64,000 nucleotides of DNA from Zymoseptoria tritici IPO323 (Eukaryota > Ascomycota > Dothideomycetes > Mycosphaerellales > Mycosphaerellaceae), in NCBI RefSeq assembly GCF_000219625.1, contig NC_018209.1:1426001-1490000 (forward strand), in the 5' to 3' direction. Made by a program: the position numbers and the translations under genes. The notes under the pieces are model-generated. The model saw only the letters and a program-made list of their open reading frames with translations. It was not told the DNA's origin and ran no database searches. Positions 1 to 10,177 of this stretch are shown piece after piece. Each line of letters opens with the position of its first letter. The stretch's first letter is position 1.

Positions 1-545
1 AAGGGGAGGCGCCGGTAGTAATTAAGCGGTTCGAGGAGATGCAAAGCGTACGCGAATCGGCTGCGAAGAAGCTTAAGACCTCTTAGAAGTACTAGCAAAG
101 GGTGTACGACAAGAAGCATCGCAACTATGCGTTCCGTAGGGGCGACTTAGTATTGCTAAGTACGAAAAATCTGAAGTTAAAGAAGCTAAGCCGGAAGCTA
201 TTACCTAGGTTCGTAGGACCTTTCCGAGTAGACGATGTAATTAGAGAGAAGGCGCAGGCGTACCGCCTAGTGCTACCTTCGTTATAGCAGATCTATAACG
301 TCTTCTATATCTTACTACTACAACCGTACTATATTAGACCTAGCTTTAAGCTAAAGAATATTAAGCTACCGGATGTTACTACGGATAGTAACGAGGTATA
401 CGAGGTCGAAAGAATTGTAGACTAGCGGACTCGCGACAGCGAGATGCAGTATCGATTAAGATAGAAAGACTATAACGAGACTTGTAATATATAGCAAACC
501 GCCGATAATTTCGAAGATATAGACGAGCTGTTGCAAGAATAGGAA
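1..545 (+). mobile_element. Ty3/gypsy chromovirus pol remnant: integrase C-terminus plus chromodomain, RIP-degraded
   Basis: The readable piece at 102-287 is the integrase tail of a fungal gypsy element: YDKKHR, then GDLVLLSTKNLK, then LPRFVGPFRV. In the same frame across a stop comes a degenerate version of the usual YNVFHVSLL block, and at about 390-540 a chromodomain beginning YEVERIVD and ending near DIDELLQE. The frame is broken by TAG or TAA codons at positions where the family has Trp or Gln (stops at about 426, 459, 492 and 540), which fits C-to-T RIP acting on both strands. The element runs off the left end and its 3' LTR could not be recognised. It is non-functional. Chromodomain integrases are known to target insertion to heterochromatin. 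Confidence 0.85.
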
Positions 546-1129
546 GTTACTGCAAAGTTACGGCGAAAGACTAGGAGAACATAGATTACGATTAAACATA
601 TTAGTATTGTCGAACTACTAAGTCGGTATCGTCCTATGCGTATCGCATTCGAGACTCTAATCTAACCAATTGCCCGCGCCCGGAAAATGCGCTGTATTAA
701 AGAAGAGAAGTTATTATAGTAGTAACTGCGAGTTGTAGTTACGATAACAAGTCGTTACGAGATAGGTGCGGAGTCGGTGCGGAGATCCGCTCTTTATAGA
801 GCGTCGTTCTTACGCGCTAGATCCTCTAGGTAATCCGCTAGACAAGCCTACATAATTTAATTGCGGTAGTTGGGATTAGTAGGGAACTAAAGGTATACCT
901 CCTCTCGAACAGAGCGAGGCAGTAGGTTAGGGTTTGCCGCCGTCGGGTCGCTACGAGTCCTAGGAGTCTAAAGACCTCCGAGGATATAGTTGCTACTTAG
1001 CGGAGTGCCTGCGGGTGCGTTGCGGTTAGCCTTAATACGAAGAACTACATTAGCGACAGTAGCACGGGTAATCTCGCGGGACTCCTCCTCCGCTATATAG
1101 GCCTGCTCCTCTCGTACTTGGCGCTAGTC

Positions 1130-2630
1130 GCGCTCGCGCTAGATTATAGCGGTACGCTTAATCTTACGCTAGCGAGCCTCTTAGACTTGCTCCTCGCGGA
1201 TGCGCTAGCGCTCGCGAAGGAGGGTAAGACGAGCAGATTAGGGAGTTAATGCAGAGTTAGTGCGAGCCGCAGGCGTAGTAAGGTTCAGAGGTAGATTAGC
1301 CGAGCTAGCGTTAAATAGAGTAGCGGGACGGCTACCGGCGGTACTATTAAATATTCTAGCCTTATGATCGAGGTCCTCTTAGGTGCGCTCTACAAGCTGC
1401 TAATCGAGGCGCAGAGCTTTAGCTTAGTTGTCGGCGATCTGGCGGCGAAGACGGTCCTACTTAGTTACCAAGTTTAGAAGAGCGCTACTTATTATTACGG
1501 GATCGATCTTAGCGAGAGGTTGGCGACCGCGGTTGTCGCGAGTAGGAGTACCCTCCGGGCTGCCTAGAAGGGTGTTCTTATCGAATATTATACAGTTAAC
1601 AGAGCGGTTACGGATAAAGTCGTTGCCGGCGGCACCGGTGCGGCTGCCTTACGCAGTAGGAACAGAAACACCTCCGCCACGAGAGCGGTTGCGCTTATTA
1701 GCCGAGCGGATAGCACGGCGCTGCTTATTATAACGGGCACGCTGCTCCTAGCGAGCCGCCTTGCGCGCTACTTTCGCACGCTTTTCCTTCGCGAGGCGGA
1801 GAGCACTACCGCCCTTGCGAGGCGACTTGCTCTTTAGCACGCGGCTACCAGAAGCCCCACTATTGTTAGAAGAGCCGCGACGGCGACCACGGCGGACCGC
1901 GGGGGAGTATACGACATCGTCCTCTTCCTTAGACGACTCTTCGGTGTCGGAGACCTCGCTTAAGCCAGCGTCCTCATTATAGTCTCTATCTCCCTCATCC
2001 TCCGAGTCGCCACTAGCAGCCGCGGTTGCGCCAGAGGCGCTACGGTCGTTAACGCGAGTCGAGGGGGTGCTAGGGGCCTTACGGTTAGATAGGAGACGTA
2101 TGTCGGCAGGGCCGGAGCCAAAGGTAATCGCACCCTGTTCGTTAGAGGCGAAAGGGCGTATAGTAAGATGTAGTTCGATTACTCCGTTAGAGCAGGGAGT
2201 CTAAAGAAAGCGAAAAGTTAGTAAAAGGTCGTTGCGGTATAGTTGCGGGACAACATACGCGCGACGCGCTAGAAGAAAACATGCCAGCTACCTACGAGGC
2301 GTGTATGCTATTAAGGCGCGTAGCGGCCTCGTTAGCAAGGAGAGTAGCCTCTATATTAGAACGAGGCTTCGAAGTTAGGCTAAACAACCGGTGTCCCTAG
2401 CGAGACGCATTCGCCTCTATCTGCTAGATCTCGGAGTTGTGCGTCTTTACAGCTAGAGACAGGTTAAGGCCGGCCGTAAAAGCTACGTTATCCTCGCGGA
2501 CACACTCCTCTAAGTTATCTAATAGGATGCCCTCCTCCTCTATTTCGTAGCGGACGCGGTTAATTTCTTCGCGGTAGATATTAAAGAGGGAATAGATCTT
2601 GTTAACTCTACCCTGCATACCGCCGAGCAC
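1130..2630 (-). pseudogene. Degraded minus-strand ORF remnants, probably transposon-derived
   Basis: On the minus strand the longest clean piece is 2424-2630 (MLGG start, Glu/Arg-rich). Further down, stop-broken segments in one frame near 1400-1750 give plausible protein, for example a stretch with RSVNCIIFDKN and then TPTRDNRGRQPLAKIDP. Around 1130-1230 there is a charged RER/REEQ-like segment suggesting a coiled coil. The stops are mostly TAG and CpA/TpG dinucleotides are depleted, as in the neighbouring chromovirus. I do not recognise the family. Plus-strand ORFs in the same interval look like shadows. Confidence 0.3.
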
Positions 2631-5047
2631 CTACGATGTAGTTAGTTAAAGTCTACAAGTTATAGCAAAGCGCATACGTACCTAATAGCAACCTTTACGG
2701 TTGTTAGAGTTACAAAACTTATAAGCCTTATTTAGCGGCTTATTACATTCCCTACTAACCGCAATAGACTTTGCGCACCTATAGCAATTAATCTAGGTAG
2801 TAGGAGCATCCGGGGCTATGTCGTCTGCGCTCTACTTATAGACGGCTTCTTCTAGTAGGTCCGTTAGATATACGAAGTCCGCTATAGCGCCCTTCTAGTA
2901 GCCTATAGCTGTAGAGGCGCGCGGCACGCTTACGTGCGGATAATAGTGTTAGTTAGTGATATTAGTTGCGGATCGGTTGCGGTTTAGTTGCGAATGCGGT
3001 ATAAAAAGAAGATATCCCGTCGAGAAAAAGTCGTTCGTAAGGAAAATATTTAGGGTATAAACTCGCGGGCGTTCCGCCGAGGATTAACTAGAGTGTTAAT
3101 AAAAATTCGGAATAACAACGCGGGGCTACGCCCAGCGACCGTCGCTACGCGGACGCTCCGTAACGACTAAACCGAGATGACTAAAGGCACGTAAACGGTA
3201 GCGGATCGCAAGGGATCCGAGAGGAATAAAAAATGAATACTTTAAGAGTTGGAACTACAGAGCGCAAGGATGCGCATGCGGATAGCTATAACCTATGCTG
3301 CTGAGGACATTAGCACAAGGGGGAGGCGTGTGTGAAAGGCGCCAAGGCTGAGCGTAGGCGGACCGTAGGGACCTAAAGGTCGTTGCGAAGTCCCTACGGT
3401 ATCGTTGCGGTGTACACATGCGGGTGCGAGTCAGATGTCGCGTAGCGAGTCGTAGGCGTACCGTACCCATTCCGCACCGACTCGTGTCCATCTCTCGAGG
3501 GTTAAATAGGTAGCCGCCGTAGGCGGATTAAAAGGGCAAGAATTACTCTTGCACCAGATAGTACGGTATCCTCACACTGTTGCACACCCGAGTAGTACGC
3601 TTGTTCATACATCCCTACCACTCATTATTACACCGGTATAGGAGTACTCTATCCGAAGGGGCTATACGGGGCGGGAGTATACTAAAGCGCGTAAGGAGGA
3701 GGTCTTCCCCTCGAACGCGTTCGTTATTACGTTCGGCATCGCGTTTAGTATCGCGTTTAGTAGCGCCTCTATCTAGTTAGATACGGCTAAGCCTACTATA
3801 AAGGGCTATATCGGAGAATGTTCTACGGGATACTAGTAGAGGAGTAATATAACCGCCGTCTTTAACGCGGGACGACTCCCCTTTAGTAGAATTATCTATC
3901 TCGTTTATAACGGCTACTAATATATACGTAAATACGTTCGCGAATATATTACGTAATATATTAATATACTTTTTAGGGCCGTACCTTCGCGTAAGGCCGA
4001 GAGCTAGGATCCTAATTACTAGGAAAGGTAGAGGGCTATATACGAGGTTTAAATACTTTAGGTAAGGGTTCGGGAGGTATAGGCTAATGCCCGGGCGAAG
4101 GAAATTAAGAATAAGCGTAAGGAACGAGAGGGTGTACCGTAACATATTACTAAACGTATTTACGAACGTGTTCCTCGATATATTCGTTACCCTACGCCTA
4201 CCCCCTTTTATTCTAACCGGACGAAGGAGTCTAGTATAGGGCCGGCTAACCCTAACGAATATATTAGGTAATATATTAGGTCTAGTAGCTATACCGAATA
4301 CCTACGCTATAAGGTCTTTTAATTTATAGAGCCTCTATAGGATAAATAGATACTCTTTTATATTATATCTCGCCCTATCGAGCCGTAGTTAAATATATAC
4401 TAGGTATTTATATAGAGGGGACTATTACGAGTAGTAAAAGTTATAAAGCTTACTTTCGAGTATAATAACTAGATATATTTAATAACTATATATAATTAGG
4501 CCCTATATATAAGATATATACTCTTACTTAGTCTAGGAGCTCGAAATATATATAGTAAGGCGTATAATCTACTTAGGAGACCTTTAGAGGTATATACGCC
4601 GGATATAAGTAATTAATATGTTACTTAATATGTTTAAGGGCATATTGCCGAATACGTTTCCCCGACCGTTAGACTCTTTAGTCCGGTTCTCTTTTTTCGG
4701 GCCTTTTTTTAGGTAAGGATTAGGCCTAGATTTATAGATAAAACATATTATAGATTACGTTAACGAATATATTATTAAACATATTATATAGTTAAACATT
4801 AGCATTAGTATTTAGTTTTTTCTAAAACTATTAAACGGAGTTTTCTCGCCCTAAAACCTAAGGGAGAAGTCGAACATATTCTCTAATATAATAGCGGAGG
4901 TAATTGCACGAGGTACGAGTGCCAGTTCTATCAAAGACTGCAGCCGTCTTTCTGCGCCGACAGGGATCTTTCAAAGGTCTGTTTTAATTGGTTTTCCTAA
5001 CAAAAAGAGGGGTCTATCAAAGCTCACTTTTGATTGGTTGTCGCATC

Positions 5048-5159
5048 GTCGCATTCTCGCACTGTCGCATTCTCGCACTGTCGCATTCTCGCACCGTCGC
5101 ATTCTCGCACCGTCGTATTCTCGCACCGTCGCATTCTCGCACCGTCGCATTCTCGCACA
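5048..5159. repeat. 16-bp minisatellite, seven copies
   Basis: Seven consecutive copies of GTCGCATTCTCGCACY run from 5048 to 5159, differing only at the last base and at one internal C/T. Each unit is itself two similar 8-mers. It lies between degenerate repeats and a tRNA-like fragment. There are no spacers, so this is a plain tandem repeat. Confidence 0.9.
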
Positions 5160-5227
5160 TTCTTACCTCGGGCAACGTAAGCTCCCTTTTCGTACTTCTG
5201 CGGCAGAAGAAAAAAGATAGGCAAAAA

Positions 5228-5300
5228 GAGAATTGAACCCGCGGCCTTCCGTTAGAGAGCGAGATTCAAACGCTCTTTCCAATCGGCTAAAACACTATTC
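5228..5300 (-). other. tRNA-like sequence (possible SINE or tRNA pseudogene)
   Basis: Read on the minus strand, this has a B-box-like GGTTCAATTC preceded by GCGG, and an A-box-like TAGCCGATTGG about 45 bases upstream with a matching GAGC, so D-arm and T-arm halves can be drawn. The anticodon arm does not fold cleanly into a 5-bp stem with a 7-base loop, and acceptor pairing is poor. It is more likely a tRNA relic or tRNA-derived SINE head than a working tRNA. Confidence 0.25.
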
Positions 5301-6950
5301 TATTATAATTCTAAAATCCGTGAATATATACCTCTTTTCCTTCTACCTCGTGCACATACTTGGACGCAGAGAGTCCGCTAGAAACCTTGTACTATTATAC
5401 GGCGGGAAGAAAAAGAATATGTTCTAGGGTATAGTAAACGTATTAGCGAATGTGTTACGTAATATGTCTACGAACATATTACTCGCGAAGGCTATCGTCC
5501 TTAAAGAAGGTCTAGCTTAGGTAGGTCTCGCTAACTAGATCGTTAAAGTAGGCTAAAACATATTAGTAAACATATTCCTTAATATATTAGTAATATCTTA
5601 CTCCTCTAACCGTGTTCCTTATAGCTAGTATATAGTATATTATAACCCTAGCTCTTTACTATCTTCTTTATCTCTAAGAAGTTAATCTAAATATGTTAGC
5701 GAACGTATTACTAAACATATTACGGAACATACTTATAGTATTCTTATTAGGACTACGAGTAATTATTAGAACTTCTAGGCGTAGATCCGGGGCGGTAGGA
5801 GGAGCGGGGGCCGGAGTAGCGAACGGCTAAACACGTTAGCGAACACGTTTACGAACGTCTTTATTAATATATTTAAAACTTACTCTAGTAAGCTTAGCCT
5901 TAGTAGGGGTCTTAGTCTTAGGAAGGGCTATACTACTACCCTAGCGCTTCTTACTACTAGTTAGAGCCTTATCTATACTAGAATCCTAAATATATTAGCG
6001 AATACGTTACGGAAGATATTCGTAAACATATTACCTCGCTAGACTAAGAGTCCTTAGACTTATTACTTAGCTCTACTAAGGTCTTAGACTTCTTTACCTA
6101 CTTCTTAGGGGTGCTATAAACATGTTAGGGAACATAATAGCGAACGTGTTAGAGAACATATTATACCGGGTACTCTACTTTCCTTAGTCCTCGTTACGCC
6201 TTAACTTTATATACGTCTTAATTATGCCCTTATAGAAGGCTATAGTAAACGTGTTAGTTAACGTGTTCCTAAATATAATAAAGAATATATTACCCTTAGA
6301 TTTATCTACTACATTTGCCGCCTAACGTCTAGTACTAGAACCCGCCTAGTTAATAACTTCGAACTTATACTAGAATATATTAGTAAATATATTATAGGAC
6401 ATATTAGAAGTGCTAACTTATATAGGTCTTATAGTAGTTACGAAGAGCCCTAGTAGTCTCGTATACCTTCTATAACATATTAGCTAATATATTACCTAAT
6501 AGGTTTAGTGTTAATATACGCGGCACTAGAGTATAGTCTTCTCCTCCGACTTAGACTTAGAGAGCTCGAGGTCCGACTCTCTATCTAATAGCTAGGTACC
6601 CTTCTACGAACGTATTAGAGAACGCGTTCTATAACATATTGCCTAACATATTGTTTCTTACCTTAAGACGATATATAATCTCGCCTACCTAAATGTTCTA
6701 GCTTAAGATAGACTTCCTATTCTTCTCCTATAGTATATTAATATATTGTTTAATATATTACTAAATATAATATATCTCTTATAATTAGTATCTCCTCGAA
6801 GCCTAGAATCGGTATACTATTAGAGTAGTACTTCTTATATTACTCGTATATAGCCTAAACATGTTAGCTAATATGTTTGTTTTCTTATTTAAAATATCCC
6901 TTCTCTTATATAATTCTCTAGCTACTTTCTAGATATATTAGCGATTGTAT

Positions 6951-6998
6951 TAGGTATCGTGTTAGGTATCGTGTTCGGTATCGTGTTCGGTTATGTTC
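6951..6998. repeat. 12-bp tandem repeat
   Basis: Four imperfect copies of TAGGTATCGTGT / TCGGTATCGTGT in a row. A similar 12-mer doublet (ATCGCGTTTAGT) lies near 3735-3765, suggesting a shared ancestral satellite. Confidence 0.6.
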
Positions 6999-7260
6999 GT
7001 ATACGGTTTAGGATAGGAGGGGGGGGGCTATAGGCTCTAATCTTAACGTGTTAGTAAACATGTTCCTAAATATATCTAGCCTTACTTTACTTTTAGTATA
7101 TACGCATATATAAAACAACACCGATATGCTTAGATATTGCTTTTGTAGTATATATACGATAAAAGGGAAGTAATAATAGTGCTAGAATAGTATAGAATAG
7201 TAGTAGATAGTCGTTACTTACATGTTAGTATAGGGTGTTAAAGAGAGAAAGAATTCAAGT

Positions 7261-7969
7261 AGTGTGCCGAACTTTTGAGTAGTAGGCTTGGCACTTAACT
7301 AGTCGGCTTGGCGATAACTAATGGTCGGCCGAACTAAATCCTCCCGTTCGCGCCGTAGAACTAGTCTTACAGGCAACTTCGGAGGATCGTTGGCTAAGTC
7401 GCGGTAGGTATTCCCTACTCGTACGAACATCTCAGCCTCTCGCCCGGTCCCCCGCATGTCAGGTCTATCCCGGAATGGCAATTCGCCTCCGGCAGATGGG
7501 AAAAGCGCTGGGACAGAGAATTATCCGCCAAATGTGGTACTCGGAACAAAGGCCGAGAAGTCGTTCGTTTCGATCTGAGAACGATCTGCACGGAGGAGTC
7601 TGTACAGCAGGATTCTCGCATCGCAGTGCCATTCTTCCATCCCGGTCTACTAGAACGAATATCGAAAGACCTAGGTTCCATGCTCTTCGTGATCATGACG
7701 AATGCATCAAGGTTCCGAGGACAGCGATGCCTTGCCGAGAAAAAAAGTCTCACGACATGGATGTCCTCGGTCGTCTCGCCTTGACAAGTTCAGCCGCGAC
7801 CTCCGTCGGATGCCTACTTACAAGAAGCCCGAGTCCTCCATCACTGAACTGACTTCCCTTTCGTTTCCCCATCACGCTCAGCCAAAGACTACCACGAGCC
7901 GCAACCCGCCCCGTCGAAGAATATCGCCCACTCTAAACCCCTCAACAAGCCCTGCTACGACGCGCAACC
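7261..7969. other. Transition from repeat block to gene-rich DNA, no supported gene
   Basis: Base composition changes from AT-rich, TpA-biased sequence to ordinary GC content at about 7.3-7.5 kb. Overlapping short ORFs exist on both strands, but none has recognisable motifs or a convincing start. The last roughly 100 bases before 7970 are pyrimidine/C-rich and probably promoter and 5' UTR of the small secreted protein gene. Confidence 0.4.
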
Positions 7970-8464
7970 ATGGCACCGATCCTCGCATTCTCCCTCTACT
8001 GCCTCGCCCTGCTCCCGACGTTCGTCGGTCCCTTCCTTCTCCTCCAAACACGAGCCTGCTCCTCGAATGTGCCGCTTTCTTGTTACATCGCTGACCCGTT
8101 CAACCAGTGCCTTCGCCGAAAACGAACTCTACCAAGCCTCCTGCCAACGCAAAGGCAAGCAAGACAACGGCGTCACTGCCTCCATCTGCCGCCAGATCAA
8201 CAAGGAACAACACTTCCACAACGACTGGTATTGGGATCTCGTCAACAATGAGGTACGAAAATCTCTTCCCCCCCCCCCCCCCCCACACTCTTTCACTCCT
8301 CGAACGCTCGCTGACGCCCACACGCACAGTGCCGCTTCCACAACGGCGACGATCCCAAGCAATTCGGTGGTGCAGGGTGGAGGAGGTTCACGGTGCTGTG
8401 TCAGCAGTTTGGTTTGGTGCCGTCCAATCCCACGTCGTGTACCATGGTTGACGGTGGTTGCTGA
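7970..8464 (+). CDS. Small secreted six-cysteine protein (candidate effector)
   Basis: Three exons fit: 7970-8019, 8108-8252 and 8330-8464, giving 109 residues. Exon 1 supplies a hydrophobic signal peptide that ends after splicing in LLPTAFA, with a likely cleavage before ENELYQ. The mature part is about 89 residues with six cysteines (in QASC, ASIC, NEC, TVLC, PTSC and the C-terminal GGC), enough for three disulfides. Intron 1 (8020-8107) uses a weak GTTCGT donor but has a good CTGAC branch site and a CAG acceptor. Intron 2 (8253-8329) has a good GTACGA donor and contains a run of 16 C. I do not recognise a family. Size, secretion signal, cysteine content and position beside a repeat block are typical of fungal effectors, but function is not shown. 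The intron 1 boundary is the least certain part. Confidence 0.6.
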
Positions 8465-9058
8465 GAGCTTTTGGCGAGGAAAAGGGGAGGAGGAGAGTGT
8501 GTGTGTAGAGTGAGAAATGAGCAAGTTTGATAGATTACGTTCAATTCCCAACTGGTAGTATTACAACATGGCCAATCCCTTCCGATTCATCATTGTCCTG
8601 CTGCTGCTGGCTGCTGTGTATATACACAAATATTCGTACAGATTCCGCAACACACGCTGCGGACGAAGCCTGGTTTCTCTCTTCCCGTACCACGCCAGTG
8701 GCTGTCCGATCGTGAAGAGTTGGATTTCCTGTCTCGATGCCGACTCTTGATGGCTCGGTGTTTAACTTCGCACGCGAGTGGCCTCGGATTCATGTCGTTC
8801 GGGGATCGTGGTCACTGTGGCGTAGTGGAGATTGTCCCGATTCTGTATCGAGAGGCTGTTCATCGTTCAGATCTCCATGTAGCACAGGGCAGGAGCCTTT
8901 AAACGCCTCAGCGAGATGTCCGGTCAGGCTCGATATGTCTCCTCCGTGGCCTCCTCTTTGACCCGAAGCTGCCTTGCTCCTAGCTGTGGCCACGTCCAGT
9001 CCACAGAGAACATCCGATTTCAGTCCTTGTATCTCAATCCACGTTGCCCAATCCTCTC
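8465..9058. other. Intergenic, no gene seen
   Basis: Short overlapping ORFs on both strands without motifs; probably 3' flanks of the secreted protein gene and of the siroheme synthase, which converge here. Confidence 0.5.
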
Positions 9059-9817
9059 TCAAATCACGCAACTCCACCCAAAACTCCCATCCCACTCCCA
9101 CGGCCCCCTCACCTCCACCAAACTCGGCACCTCATCTCTCTCATAAAACCCCACCAACCCCTCCACATCACTCTCCTCCATCTCACAAAAGTCCTCCAAA
9201 CTCCACTTCAAACAAACCTTACTCATCCAACCCATCCTCTGGAAAATCTGTCCCGTACCCGGCGCCACGACCCTCAACTTCTTCCTCACCTCTCCCACCT
9301 TCTGTATCGCCGCGCCCGTATTCACCGGCAATGTATCCGCGATCCTCCTCCTCACAATATTCGCCATCTTCGGCCCATTGCCGTTTGTCGACACCATGAT
9401 TTGTAACGGTCCATCGCGGTGTTCGCTGCCGAAGTAGAAGTCGCATTCGGGGGGTACATCGGCGATGTTCGCATTAATCCGCAATTTCTTGCATAGTTTC
9501 CAAATTTCGGAGGATGCTTCCGGGTCGTCGATGGCGGTCATGACGAGTGAGAGGTCTGGGTCGTCGAGGTCGGAGGGGAGGAAGTCGCGGTCGGTGTGCG
9601 TGATGAGGTTTTGGGCGAGTCGGTGGGCGACTTCGGGGTTGAGGCCGGAGGAAGGGCAGATTACGTGGACTTTGGCGTCGGCGTTGAGGCATTTGAGGAT
9701 GCGGCCGGCTGCTACCTCGCCGCCGCCGACGATGAGGACTTTTTTGTTGCGGATTTGCCAGGCGAGGAGGAGGGAGCCGCCGCCTTGGATTTCGGGGAAG
9801 GGTTCTTCTTCGGACAT
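9059..9817 (-). CDS. MET8: Siroheme synthase: precorrin-2 dehydrogenase / sirohydrochlorin ferrochelatase, MET8-type
   Basis: Single exon, 252 residues, close to yeast Met8. The N-terminal NAD-binding Rossmann motif is VLIVGGGEVAAGR at about residues 27-39, where the Gly-rich loop is followed by the family Ala-Arg. The stretch NANIADVPPECDFYFG near residue 120 carries the conserved Asp used in both dehydrogenation and iron insertion. STNGNGPKMA and the RRRI helix are also typical. The enzyme oxidises precorrin-2 to sirohydrochlorin and inserts iron to make siroheme for sulfite and nitrite reductase. It is primary metabolism and unlikely to belong to the neighbouring cluster. The first Met precedes the Rossmann fold by about 25 residues, as usual. 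Confidence 0.93.
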   Translation of the reverse strand: MSEEEPFPEIQGGGSLLLAWQIRNKKVLIVGGGEVAAGRILKCLNADAKVHVICPSSGLNPEVAHRLAQNLITHTDRDFLPSDLDDPDLSLVMTAIDDPEASSEIWKLCKKLRINANIADVPPECDFYFGSEHRDGPLQIMVSTNGNGPKMANIVRRRIADTLPVNTGAAIQKVGEVRKKLRVVAPGTGQIFQRMGWMSKVCLKWSLEDFCEMEESDVEGLVGFYERDEVPSLVEVRGPWEWDGSFGWSCVI

Positions 9818-10177
9818 TCTGAGGAATTGGAGGAAGTGAGTGGGTGGGAATGAATGGAGAAGAGGGAGAAAGAATGCAAGTCGATAAAGAACTGAGATCT
9901 TCTGGCATGTGAAAGTAGATCGAGACGGGACGGGAAGGAGCGGGAGGTGATGATGTCAGCAATAGTTCTAACATTGATCTCTCTTTTTAAGCTTACTCGA
10001 CCTTAACCCTCTTTCGAAGAGTCGACATTGCAAACCTTTCTACCGCACGGCACAGGTATCGGTAATCTGGCGTGACAAGTCCTCATGGAGACATTTTGTC
10101 TTGTCGGAACGCAATACTTCTACGACTACTTCATCAAGAACCACCGAGAACTGGCCAGAGCACCAGGATCATCGTGC
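9818..10177. other. Intergenic, promoter side of MET8-like gene
   Basis: About 360 bases with no supported ORF. It probably contains the MET8 promoter and the 3' UTR of the dioxygenase gene. It marks the left boundary of the metabolite cluster. Confidence 0.4.

Larger units (their letters stand above)
2640..7260. repeat. AT-rich RIP-degraded repeat block, no gene
   Basis: No credible ORF. From about 3.8 to 7.1 kb a short palindrome-like motif recurs on both strands (variants of AACATATTA and TAATATGTT, with less mutated forms such as GAACACGTT and AACGTGTT), spaced by tens of bases. TpA is very frequent and CpA/TpG are rare. This looks like a mutated satellite or nested degenerate transposons. 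Small tandem arrays inside it are listed separately. Confidence 0.6.

Noticed and set aside
1428..1982. Arg-rich plus-strand ORFs in the left repeat
   Set aside because: No domain similarity; the minus strand in the same interval gives more protein-like though stop-broken segments.
5048..5159. CRISPR-like regular repeats
   Set aside because: The 16-mers are directly adjacent without spacers, and the genome is fungal. It is a minisatellite.
5228..5300. A functional tRNA gene
   Set aside because: Anticodon stem and acceptor stem do not pair properly; only box-like elements remain.
9465..9974. ORFs overlapping the MET8-like gene on both strands
   Set aside because: The minus-strand frame at 9059-9817 contains all the conserved Met8 motifs; the others are out-of-frame shadows.
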